Below are positions 21,920 to 33,193 of a stretch of DNA of 64,000 nucleotides, one piece after another. Each line of letters starts with the position of its first letter. Positions within the stretch are counted from its first letter, which is position 1. Made by a program: the position numbers and the translations under genes. Under the pieces are notes generated by a model that was not told where the DNA came from, searched no databases, and saw only the letters and a list, made by a program, of their open reading frames with translations. The DNA is taken from NCBI GenBank assembly GCA_947683625.1, contig CANTUR010000900.1:124001-188000 (forward strand), written 5' to 3'. Origin of the DNA: Mallotus nudiflorus. Lineage: Eukaryota; Streptophyta; Magnoliopsida; Malpighiales; Euphorbiaceae.

Positions 21920-24031
21920 TACTTGTTCTAGAATTCTCAACTCATGAACACAATCGACATAATTGAATGCACATCTGCACATGTTTGAACGCAAAATGCG
22001 ACCTCGTGCAAATTTGTGCACAAATGGTTTTGAACATGTTATCCAATGTTCCAATTGTATATTTTCAATGCTAAGTACTTATTTTAGAGTTCTGAACTCG
22101 TGAATACAATTGACATAATTGAATGCACACTTTGTGCACATTCGCACATGTTTGAACGCTAAACTTGAACTCGTGCAAATTTGTGGACAAATGCTTTCGA
22201 ATATGTTATCCAATGTTCCAACTGAATATTTGCAATACTAAGTACTTGTTCTCGAATTCTAATCTCATGAACACAATTGACATAATTGAATGCACGATTT
22301 GTCCACATTTGCACATGTTTGAACGCAAAACGTGCAAATTTGTGCACAAATGGTTTTGAACATGTTATCCAGTGTTCCAATTGCATATTTACAAATACTA
22401 AGTACTTATTCTAGAGTTCTGAACTCATGAATACAATTGACATAATTGAATGCAGAATTTGTGCACATTTGCACACATTTGAACGCAAAACGTGCAAATT
22501 TGCGAACAAATGCTTTTGAACTTGTTATCCAATGTTGCAATTGCATATTTCCAGTACTAGGTACCCTTTACAGAATTCTAAACTCATGAATACAATTTGA
22601 CAGAATCGAATGCACAATTTGTGCACGTTTGCACATGTTTGAACGCAAAACGTGAACTCGTGCAAATTTGTGCACAAATGGTTTTGAACATGTTATCCAG
22701 TGTTCCAATTGCATATTTACATTACTAAGCACTTGTTTTAGAGTTCTGAACTCATGAATACAATTGACATAATTGAATACACAATTTGTGCACATTTGCG
22801 CATCTTTGAACGCAAAACTTGAACTCGTGCAAATCTATGCACAAATGGTTTTGAACATGTTATACAATGTTCCAATTGCATATTTTCAATACTATGTACT
22901 TATTTTAGGATTCTAAACTCATGAATGCAATTGACATAATTGAATGCAGAATTTGTACACATTTGCACATGTTTGAACCCAAAACGTGAACTCGTGCAAA
23001 TTTGTGCACAAACGGTTTTGAACATGTCATCCAATGCTTCAATCGCATACTTAAAAATACTTAGTTCTTATTTTAGAGTTCTGAATTCATGAATACAATT
23101 GACGTAATTGAATGCACAATTTGTGCACATTTGCACATGCTTTGAACACAAAACGTGAACTCGCGCAAATTTGTGCGCAAATGGTTTTGAACATGCTATC
23201 CAATGTTCCCAATTGCATATTTACGATACTAATTACTTATTCATGAATTCTAAACTCATGAAAACAATTGACATAATTGAATGCACAATTTGTGCACATT
23301 TTGCACACGTTTGAATGCAAAACGTGAACTCATGCAAATTTGTGCACAAATGGTTTTGAACGTGTTATCCAATGTTCCAAATGCATATTTACAGTAACAA
23401 TTGCTTATTTTAGGTTTCTGAACCGATGATTACAATTGACATAATTGAATGCACAATTTGTGCATATTTGCTCATGTTTAAACGCAAAACGTGAACCCTT
23501 GCAAATTTGTGCACAAATGGTATTGAACATGTTATCCAATGTTCCAATGGCATATTTACAATACAAAGTACTTATTTTAGAGTTCTTATCTCATGAATAC
23601 AATTGACATGATTGAATGCGCAATTTGTGCACATTTGCACATGTTTGAACGCAAAACGTGAACTCGTGCAAATTTGTGAACAAATGCTTTTGAACATGTT
23701 ATCCAGTGCTGCAATTGTATATTTGAAACACTAGGTACTTATGCTAGAATTCTAAACTCATGAATACAATTGACATTATTGAATGCACAATTTGTGCATA
23801 TTTGCTCATGTTTGAACGCAAAACGTGAACTTGTGCAAATTTAGGCACAAATGGTTTTGAACGTGTTATCCAATGCTCCAATTGCATTTTTACAGTACTA
23901 ATTACTTATTCTAGAATTCAAAACTCTTGAATACAATTGACAAGACTGAATGCAAAATTTGTGCACATTTGCACATCTTTGAACGCAAAACTTAAACTCG
24001 TGCAAATTTATTCACAAATGGTTTTGAACAT

Positions 24032-27000
24032 GTTATCCAATGCTCCGATTGCATATTTTCAATACTAAGTACTTATTTTAGAGTTCTGAACTCATGAATA
24101 CGATCGATATAATTGGATGCACAAATTGTGCACATGTTTGAGCGCAAGACTTGAACTCGTGCAAATTTGTGAACAAATGCTTTTGAACATGTTATCCAAC
24201 GTTGCAATTGCATATTTTCAATAGTAAGTACTTGTTCTAGAATTCTCAACTCATGAACACAATCGACATAATTGAATGCACATCTGCACATGTTTGAACG
24301 CAAAATGCGACCTCGTGCAAATTTGTGCACAAATGGTTTTGAACATGTTATCCAATGTTCCAATTGTATATTTTCAATGCTAAGTACTTATTTTAGAGTT
24401 CTGAACTCGTGAATACAATTGACATAATTGAATGCACACTTTGTGCACATTCGCACATGTTTGAACGCTAAACTTGAACTCGTGCAAATTTGTGGACAAA
24501 TGCTTTCGAATATGTTATCCAATGTTCCAACTGAATATTTGCAATACTAAGTACTTGTTCTCGAATTCTAATCTCATGAACACAATTGACATAATTGAAT
24601 GCACGATTTGTCCACATTTGCACATGTTTGAACGCAAAACGTGCAAATTTGTGCACAAATGGTTTTGAACATGTTATCCAGTGTTCCAATTGCATATTTA
24701 CAAATACTAAGTACTTATTCTAGAGTTCTGAACTCATGAATACAATTGACATAATTGAATGCAGAATTTGTGCACATTTGCACACATTTGAACGCAAAAC
24801 GTGCAAATTTGCGAACAAATGCTTTTGAACTTGTTATCCAATGTTGCAATTGCATATTTCCAGTACTAGGTACTCTTTACAGAATTCTAAACTCATGAAT
24901 ACAATTTGACAGAATCGAATGCACAATTTGTGCACGTTTGCACATGTTTGAACGCAAAACGTGAACTCGTGCAAATTTGTGCACAAATGGTTTTGAACAT
25001 GTTATCCAGTGTTCCAATTGCATATTTACATTACTAAGCACTTGTTTTAGAGTTCTGAACTCATGAATACAATTGACATAATTGAATGCACATTTGCGCA
25101 TCTTTGAACGCAAAACTTGAACTCGTGCAAATCTATGCACAAATGGTTTTGAACATGTTATACAATGTTCCAATTGCATATTTTCAATACTATGTACTTA
25201 TTTTAGGATTCTAAACTCATGAATGCAATTGACATAATTGAATGCAGAATTTGTACACATTTGCACATGTTTGAACCCAAAACGTGAACTCGTGCAAATT
25301 TGTGCACAAACGGTTTTGAACATGTCATCCAATGCTTCAATCGCATACTTAAAAATACTTAGTTCTTATTTTAGAGTTCTGAATTCATGAATACAATTGA
25401 CGTAATTGAATGCACAATTTGTGCACATTTGCACATGCTTTGAACACAAAACGTGAACTCGCGCAAATTTGTGCGCAAATGGTTTTGAACATGCTATCCA
25501 ATGTTCCCAATTGCATATTTACGATACTAATTACTTATTCATGAATTCTAAACTCATGAAAACAATTGACATAATTGAATGCACAATTTGTGCACATTTT
25601 GCACACGTTTGAATGCAAAACGTGAACTCGTGCAAATTTGTGCACAAATGGTTTTGAACGTGTTATCCAATGTTCCAAATGCATATTTACAGTAACAATT
25701 GCTTATTTTAGGTTTCTGAACCGATGATTACAATTGACATAATTGAATGCACAATTTGTGCATATTTGCTCATGTTTAAACGCAAAACGTGAACCCTTGC
25801 AAATTTGTGCACAAATGGTATTGAACATGTTATCCAATGTTCCAATGGCATATTTACAATACAAAGTACTTATTTTAGAGTTCTTATCTCATGAATACAA
25901 TTGACATGATTGAATGCGCAATTTGTGCACATTTGCACATGTTTGAACGCAAAACGTGAACTCGTGCAAATTTGTGAACAAATGCTTTTGAACATGTTAT
26001 CCAGTGCTGCAATTGTATATTTGAAACACTAGGTACTTATGCTAGAATTCTAAACTCATGAATACAATTGACATTATTGAATGCACAATTTGTGCATATT
26101 TGCTCATGTTTGAACGCAAAACGTGAACTTATGCAAATTTAGGCACAAATGGTTTTGAACGTGTTATCCAATGCTCCAATTGCATTTTTACAGTACTAAT
26201 TACTTATTCTAGAATTCAAAACTCTTGAATACAATTGACAAGACTGAATGCAAAATTTGTGCACATTTGCACATCTTTGAACGCAAAACTTAAACTCGTG
26301 CAAATTTATTCACAAATGGTTTTGAACATGTTATCCAATGCTCCGATTGCATATTTTCAATACTAAGTACTTATTTTAGAGTTCTGAACTCATGAATACG
26401 ATCGATATAATTGGATGCACAAATTGTGCACATGTTTGAGCGCAAGACTTGAACTCGTGCAAATTTGTGAACAAATGCTTTTGAACATGTTATCCAACGT
26501 TGCAATTGCATATTTTCAATAGTAAGTACTTGTTCTAGAATTCTCAACTCATGAACACAATCGACATAATTGAATGCACATCTGCACATGTTTGAACGCA
26601 AAATGCGACCTCGTGCAAATTTGTGCACAAATGGTTTTGAACATGTTATCCAATGTTCCAATTGTATATTTTCAATGCTAAGTACTTATTTTAGAGTTCT
26701 GAACTCGTGAATACAATTGACATAATTGAATGCACACTTTGTGCACATTCGCACATGTTTGAACGCTAAACTTGAACTCGTGCAAATTTGTGGACAAATG
26801 CTTTCGAATATGTTATCCAATGTTCCAACTGAATATTTGCAATACTAAGTACTTGTTCTCGAATTCTAATCTCATGAACACAATTGACATAATTGAATGC
26901 ACGATTTGTCCACATTTGCACATGTTTGAACGCAAAACGTGCAAATTTGTGCACAAATGGTTTTGAACATGTTATCCAGTGTTCCAATTGCATATTTACA

Positions 27001-28627
27001 AATACTAAGTACTTATTCTAGAGTTCTGAACTCATGAATACAATTGACATAATTGAATGCAGAATTTGTGCACATTTGCACACATTTGAACGCAAAACGT
27101 GCAAATTTGCGAACAAATGCTTTTGAACTTGTTATCCAATGTTGCAATTGCATATTTCCAGTACTAGGTACTCTTTACAGAATTCTAAACTCATGAATAC
27201 AATTTGACAGAATCGAATGCACAATTTGTGCACGTTTGCACATGTTTGAACGCAAAACGTGAACTCGTGCAAATTTGTGCACAAATGGTTTTGAACATGT
27301 TATCCAGTGTTCCAATTGCATATTTACATTACTAAGCACTTGTTTTAGAGTTCTGAACTCATGAATACAATTGACATAATTGAATGCACATTTGCGCATC
27401 TTTGAACGCCAAACTTGAACTCGTGCAAATCTATGCACAAATGGTTTTGAACATGTTATACAATGTTCCAATTGCATATTTTCAATACTATGTACTTATT
27501 TTAGGATTCTAAACTCATGAATGCAATTGACATAATTGAATGCAGAATTTGTACACATTTGCACATGTTTGAACCCAAAACGTGAACTCGTGCAAATTTG
27601 TGCACAAACGGTTTTGAACATGTCATCCAATGCTTCAATCGCATACTTAAAAATACTTAGTTCTTATTTTAGAGTTCTGAATTCATGAATACAATTGACG
27701 TAATTGAATGCACAATTTGTGCACATTTGCACATGCTTTGAACACAAAACGTGAACTCGCGCAAATTTGTGCGCAAATGGTTTTGAACATGCTATCCAAT
27801 GTTCCCAATTGCATATTTACGATACTAATTACTTATTCATGAATTCTAAACTCATGAAAACAATTGACATAATTGAATGCACAATTTGTGCACATTTTGC
27901 ACACGTTTGAATGCAAAACGTGAACTCGTGCAAATTTGTGCACAAATGGTTTTGAACGTGTTATCCAATGTTCCAAATGCATATTTACAGTAACAATTGC
28001 TTATTTTAGGTTTCTGAACCGATGATTACAATTGACATAATTGAATGCACAATTTGTGCATATTTGCTCATGTTTAAACGCAAAACGTGAACCCTTGCAA
28101 ATTTGTGCACAAATGGTATTGAACATGTTATCCAACGTTCCAATGGCATATTTACAATACAAAGTACTTATTTTAGAGTTCTTATCTCATGAATACAATT
28201 GACATGATTGAATGCGCAATTTGTGCACATTTGCACATGTTTGAACGCAAAACGTGAACTCGTGCAAATTTGTGAACAAATGCTTTTGAACATGTTATCC
28301 AGTGCTGCAATTGTATATTTGAAACACTAGGTACTTATGCTAGAATTCTAAACTCATGAATACAATTGACATTATTGAATGCACAATTTGTGCATATTTG
28401 CTCATGTTTGAACGCAAAACGTGAACTTGTGCAAATTTAGGCACAAATGGTTTTGAACGTGTTATCCAATGCTCCAATTGCATTTTTACAGTACTAATTA
28501 CTTATTCTAGAATTCAAAACTCTTGAATACAATTGACAAGACTGAATGCAAAATTTGTGCACATTTGCACATCTTTGAACGCAAAACTTAAACTCGTGCA
28601 AATTTATTCACAAATGGTTTTGAACAT
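24032..28627 (+). repeat. Two adjacent HORs sharing an 11-bp deletion
   Basis: Both copies are 2298 bp, 11 bp shorter than standard. The change is in m7/m8: GAATGCACATTTGCGCATC (near 25085 and 27383) replaces a longer form in which a second TGCACA lies 11 bp after the first. Loss of one TGCACA-to-TGCACA interval explains it. The deletion occurs only in these two neighbours, so the second probably arose by tandem duplication of the first. The second copy has an extra change, GAACGCCAAAC (near 27407). Exactly the same 11-bp loss is fixed in m2 of every HOR (156 bp), so it has happened at least twice. Confidence 0.93.
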
Positions 28628-30750
28628 GTTATCCAATGCTCCGATTGCATATTTTCAATACTAAGTACTTATTTTAGAGTTCTGAACTCATGAATACGAT
28701 CGATATAATTGGATGCACAAATTGTGCACATGTTTGAGCGCAAGACTTGAACTCGTGCAAATTTGTGAACAAATGCTTTTGAACATGTTATCCAACGTTG
28801 CAATTGCATATTTTCAATAGTAAGTACTTGTTCTAGAATTCTCAACTCATGAACACAATCGACATAATTGAATGCACATCTGCACATGTTTGAACGCAAA
28901 ATGCGACCTCGTGCAAATTTGTGCACAAATGGTTTTGAACATGTTATCCAATGTTCCAATTGTATATTTTCAATGCTAAGTACTTATTTTAGAGTTCTGA
29001 ACTCGTGAATACAATTGACATAATTGAATGCACACTTTGTGCACATTCGCACATGTTTGAACGCTAAACTTGAACTCGTGCAAATTTGTGGACAAATGCT
29101 TTCGAATATGTTATCCAATGTTCCAACTGAATATTTGCAATACTAAGTACTTGTTCTCGAATTCTAATCTCATGAACACAATTGACATAATTGAATGCAC
29201 GATTTGTCCACATTTGCACATGTTTGAACGCAAAACGTGCAAATTTGTGCACAAATGGTTTTGAACATGTTATCCAGTGTTCCAATTGCATATTTACAAA
29301 TACTAAGTACTTATTCTAGAGTTCTGAACTCATGAATACAATTGACATAATTGAATGCAGAATTTGTGCACATTTGCACACATTTGAACGCAAAACGTGC
29401 AAATTTGCGAACAAATGCTTTTGAACTTGTTATCCAATGTTGCAATTGCATATTTCCAGTACTAGGTACTCTTTACAGAATTCTAAACTCATGAATACAA
29501 TTTGACAGAATCGAATGCACAATTTGTGCACGTTTGCACATGTTTGAACGCAAAACGTGAACTCGTGCAAATTTGTGCACAAATGGTTTTGAACATGTTA
29601 TCCAGTGTTCCAATTGCATATTTACATTACTAAGCACTTGTTTTAGAGTTCTGAACTCATGAATACAATTGACATAATTGAATGCACAATTTGTGCACAT
29701 TTGCGCATCTTTGAACGCAAAACTTGAACTCGTGCAAATTTATGCACAAATGGTTTTGAACATGTTATACAATGTTCCAATTGCATATTTTCAATACTAT
29801 GTACTTATTTTAGGATTCTAAACTCATGAATGCAATTGACATAATTGAATGCAGAATTTGTACACATTTGCACATGTTTGAACCCAAAACGTGAACTCGT
29901 GCAAATTTGTGCAAAAACGGTTTTGAACATGTCATCCAATGCTTCAATCGCATACTTAAAAATACTTAGTTCTTATTTTAGAGTTCTGAATTCATGAATA
30001 CAATTGACGTAATTGAATGCACAATTTGTGCACATTTGCACATGCTTTGAACACAAAACGTGAACTCGCGCAAATTTGTGCGCAAATGGTTTTGAACATG
30101 CTATCCAATGTTCCCAATTGCATATTTACGATACTAATTACTTATTCATGAATTCTAAACTCATGAAAACAATTGACATAATTGAATGCACAATTTGTGC
30201 ACATTTTGCACACGTTTGAATGCAAAACGTGAACTCGTGCAAATTTGTGCACAAATGGTTTTGAACGTGTTATCCAATGTTCCAAATGCATATTTACAGT
30301 AACAATTGCTTATTTTAGGTTTCTGAACCGATGATTACAATTGACATAATTGAATGCACAATTTGTGCATATTTGCTCATGTTTAAACGCAAAACGTGAA
30401 CCCTTGCAAATTTGTGCACAAATGGTTTGAACATGTTATCCAATGTTCCAATGGCATATTTACAATACAAAGTACTTATTTTAGATTCTTATCTCATGAA
30501 TACAATTGACATGATTGAATGCGCAATTTGTGCACATTTGCACATGTTTGAACGCAAAACGTGAACTCGTGCAAATTTGTGAACAAATGCTTTTGAACAT
30601 GTTATCCAGTGCTGCAATTGTATATTTGAAACACTAGGTACTTATGCTAGAATTCTAAACTCATGAATACAATTGACATTATTGAATGCACAATTTGTGC
30701 ATATTTGCTCATGTTTGAACGCAAAACGTGAACTTGTGCAAATTTAGGCA

Positions 30751-30755
30751 CAAAT
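30751..30755. repeat. Target site duplication of short element, left copy (CAAAT)
   Basis: CAAAT before the left LTR is repeated at 33189-33193. Uninterrupted copies read GGCACAAATGG at this position, in the tail of monomer m13. Confidence 0.96.
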
Positions 30756-31335
30756 TGATGTGATCCTAGCTCCAAAGAGGAAGATTTCAAGATTTGTTCA
30801 TGCTAATAAGGCAATGTTCATTCAAGAAAAGAACAATTAGCATAAATTCGTATTTTGTAGCATACTTCAGTATTTTAGCCATAAATCACTCTACAAAACT
30901 ATGATTGAGATGATTCAAGAAGATTTTGAAATCTAAGAAAGAGATCTACAACTTTGGTGAAGATATCCAGAGTTAATTCGGCCTTATACCTGAGCTAAAA
31001 TTATGAAAGATTATCAGATCGTGAATAAAACTGGGCAGACTTAATATACATCAGTAAATGGGCTGTATCTCACTCAATATAGATCCAAATGAAGTGATTC
31101 AAGATGCTGATGAAAGATAACAATAAGAGCTACAACTTTTATGTTTTGGGATTAAGTTAATTTGGCCATCATCATATTGAAAAGTGTACTACAATGTGCT
31201 GCATAAGTAAATCCGAATTTAATTAGGATTATATTTTCTTATTTAAGTAGAATTATATTTTCTTATTTAAGAAGGATTTTGTTTCCTTGTTTAGTTAGGA
31301 TATTAATTAGGTTTTATTTAGGGTTTCTTTAAGCC

Positions 31336-31343
31336 TATATAAA
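31336..31343 (+). promoter_or_regulatory. TATA box in 5' LTR of non-autonomous element
   Basis: TATATAAA within AAGCCTATATAAAGGCC, a strong plant-type TATA context flanked by a small GCC...GGC dyad. The copy in the 3' LTR is at 32834-32841. Transcription is inferred, not shown. Confidence 0.7.
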
Positions 31344-31387
31344 GGCCTTATTTTATGTAACCTAAGGGTATGCAATCATGGATGATT

Positions 31388-31393
31388 AATAAA
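31388..31393 (+). terminator. Possible polyadenylation signal in LTR
   Basis: AATAAA lies about 45 bases after the TATA box, in the part of the LTR expected to be R. Its copy at 32886-32891 in the 3' LTR would be the one used to end the RNA. Plant polyadenylation signals are loose, so this is tentative. Confidence 0.4.
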
Positions 31394-31692
31394 ATTTAGA
31401 GAGGATTCTCTTTGGTTACTTGGTGGTTAACCATGTGACAACCTTTATGACTTATCAATCTATCTTTCAGACAGTAGATTGTGGCGTCTTTTTAATAACC
31501 TTTGTTGCTTGTTTGTTATTGTTCAAAAGGTTAAAGTTTTGATATAGCTTTGGTTGTTTGGACTAACTAAACATGAGGTGAAGGTTCTCTATGTCTGAAT
31601 TGGAACTTGATTTGAACTTTCCTTGAGAGCATGGGTTTGGGTTCATGTTGAACGGGTTCCTAGAGCAGGTCGTCTAGTGGGTTCGTATCACT

Positions 31693-31704
31693 TGGTATCA
31701 GAGC
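31693..31704 (+). other. Primer binding site of non-autonomous element
   Basis: TGGTATCAGAGC, identical to the primer site of the full CRM element, begins two bases after the LTR. It pairs with initiator tRNA-Met. Confidence 0.93.
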
Positions 31705-32206
31705 TTGGCTCAAATCAGGTTTTGTTCAATTCAATTCTACGTATCCTTAATTTACTTTTTAATTATTGTGGTTTTAAAATTTTTCTATTTGTGTCAAAAA
31801 AATAAATATGTTTTTTTTTATGATTTTTGATTTAGTTGGTATTAGATTGATTTAATTGAATGATTTGTAACGAAGGGTCTTAGGTTTGATATACCTAAGG
31901 TTTTAGTTGGTCGTATCAATTAGATTTTATACCTTAAGTTTGATTTGATCAATTTGTAACGAAGGGTCTTAGGTTTAATATACCTATGGTTTTAGTTGGT
32001 TGATACAAAGAGGGTTTAAGGTTACTAATCTTCTACCTTTCATTTTTTTATTTTTAGGATTTTAAATTTATTTTTTATTTATAAGTTAAAAAAATACATA
32101 TGTCTTGAATTTTTTTAGTCTATTTAAAATTTCTTTTTTTTTTTTTTTTTTTCTTGTGGTGTTCTTGAGTTTTTTTTTTAAAATAAAAAAATATATATCC
32201 AATTGC
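31705..32206 (+). other. Non-coding interior of non-autonomous element
   Basis: About 500 bp of AT-rich sequence with no plausible protein. The frame starting near 32105 runs through T-rich sequence and gives a hydrophobic, phenylalanine-rich string that is probably accidental. The region contains the direct repeat at 31864-31999 and a T19 tract at 32134-32152. It probably carries what is left of the packaging signals. Confidence 0.7.
31864..31999 (+). repeat. 47-bp direct repeat inside non-autonomous element
   Basis: Two copies, 31864-31910 and 31953-31999, begin TTTGTAACGAAGGGTC and end TTTTAGTTGG or TTTAGTTGG in register, 89 bp apart. They differ at two positions. It is an internal duplication with no known role. 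Confidence 0.8.
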
Positions 32207-32338
32207 ATGGAAGATAAAGATTTGAGGACAAATCTTTTTGAAGAAAGGGAGAATGATGTGATCCTAGCTCCAAAGAGGAAGATTTCAAGATTTGTTCATG
32301 CTAATAAGGCAATGTTCATTCAAGAAAAGAACAATTAG
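32207..32338 (+). pseudogene. Residual CRM pol C-terminus in non-autonomous element
   Basis: From an ATG at 32207 the frame reads a short stretch with the D-L-R-T-N-L-F-E-E-R segment, matching D-L-R-T-N-P-F-E-E-R of the full element. It crosses into the 3' LTR and stops at 32336-32338. DNA identity is tight over 32219-32260 (two mismatches in 42) and is lost beyond the start of the LTR. It may persist only because it overlaps the polypurine tract. No translation is implied. Confidence 0.7.
32240..32253 (+). other. Polypurine tract of non-autonomous element
   Basis: GAAGAAAGGGAGAA abuts the 3' LTR and differs by one base from the CRM tract at 13129-13142 (G to A). Confidence 0.9.
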
Positions 32339-33188
32339 CATAAATTCGTATTTTGTAGCATACTTCAGTATTTTAGCCATAAATCACTCTACAAAACTAT
32401 GATTGAGATGATTCAAGAAGATTTTGAAATCTAAGAAAGAGATCTACAACTTTGGTGAAGATATCCAGAGTTAATTCGGCCTTATACCTGAGCTAAAATT
32501 ATGAAAGATTATCAGATCGTGAATAAAACTGGGCAGACTTAATATACATCAGTAAATGGGCTGTATCTCACTCAATATAGATCCAAATGAAGTGATTCAA
32601 GATGCTGATGAAAGATAACAATAAGAGCTACAACTTTTATGTTTTGGGCTTAAGTTAATTTGGCCATCATCATATTGAAAAGTGTACTACAATGTGCTGC
32701 ATAAGTAAATCCGAATTTAATTAGGATTATATTTTCTTATTTAAGTAGAATTATATTTTCTTATTTAAGAAGGATTTTGTTTCCTTGTTTAGTTAGGATA
32801 TTAATTAGGTTTTATTTAGGGTTTCTTTAAGCCTATATAAAGGCCTTATTTTATGTAACCTAAGGGTATGCAATCATGGATGATTAATAAAATTTAGAGA
32901 GGATTCTCTTTGGTTACTTGGTGGTTAACCATGTGACAACCTTTATGACTTATCAATCTATCTTTCAGACAGTAGATTGTGGCGTCTTTTTAATAACCTT
33001 TGTTGCTTGTTTGTTATTGTTCAAAAGGTTAAAGTTTTGATATAGCTTTGGTTGTTTGGACTAACTAAACATGAGGTGAAGGTTCTCTATGTCTGAATTG
33101 GAACTTGATTTGAACTTTCCTTGAGAGCATGGGTTTGGGTTCATGTTGAACGGGTTCCTAGAGCAGGTCGTCTAGTGGGTTCGTATCA
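32254..33188 (+). repeat. 3' LTR of non-autonomous element
   Basis: A 935-bp copy of the LTR at 30756-31690, one visible difference. TATA box copy at 32834-32841 and AATAAA at 32886-32891. Confidence 0.95.
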
Positions 33189-33193
33189 CAAAT
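33189..33193. repeat. Target site duplication of short element, right copy (CAAAT)
   Basis: CAAAT following the right LTR end. The satellite then continues GGTTTTGAACG in register. Confidence 0.96.

Larger units (their letters stand above)
21915..30755 (+). repeat. Satellite HOR array, third block
   Basis: The remainder of the HOR broken by the solo LTR (to 24031), full copies 24032-26329 and 26330-28627 (2298 bp each), and the left part of a copy that starts at 28628 and is broken at 30755 by the non-autonomous element. That last copy also has two 1-bp deletions (AATGGTTTGAAC near 30425 and TTAGATTCTT near 30484), not seen in the other copies. There are no genes. Confidence 0.95.
30756..31690 (+). 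repeat. 5' LTR of non-autonomous element
   Basis: A 935-bp LTR with ends TGATGTGATCC and TTCGTATCA. It holds a TATA box (31336-31343) and an AATAAA hexamer (31388-31393) about 45 bp downstream. An AT-rich internal duplication lies near 31225-31275: ATTATATTTTCTTATTTAAG occurs twice about 29 bp apart. Confidence 0.95.
30756..33188 (+). mobile_element. Non-autonomous CRM-like LTR retrotransposon (noaCRM type)
   Basis: A 2433-bp element: 935-bp LTRs (30756-31690 and 32254-33188), tRNA-iMet primer site, a 563-bp interior without gag, protease, RT or integrase domains, and a polypurine tract, flanked by CAAAT. It cannot copy itself. Its link to CRM rests on three points: LTRs starting TGATGTGA as in the CRM element, the region just after the primer site (GGCTCAA...), and 42 nt (32219-32260) that match the CRM pol end at 13108-13149 with two mismatches. 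The remainder of its LTR looks unrelated to the 824-bp LTR, so its helper is probably a different CRM family. Only one LTR difference is seen by eye (GGGATTAAG near 31150 versus GGGCTTAAG near 32648), so it inserted very recently. Non-autonomous CRM relatives are known in grasses. The family here is not one I can name. Confidence 0.92.

Noticed and set aside
21713..22054. A 113-residue chimeric frame joining satellite and LTR sequence
   Set aside because: It arises because the LTR-borne pol tail frame happens to continue into a satellite frame. There is no promoter or homolog for the fusion.
31623..31805. A 60-residue forward frame across the LTR/primer site junction of the short element
   Set aside because: It crosses the LTR end and the primer binding site and has no recognisable domain.
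7053..33193. Preferred insertion phase within the monomer (target sites at about bases 151, 1 and 34)
   Set aside because: The three sites fall in about one third of the monomer circle, which is expected by chance in roughly one case in three. No claim can be made from three insertions.
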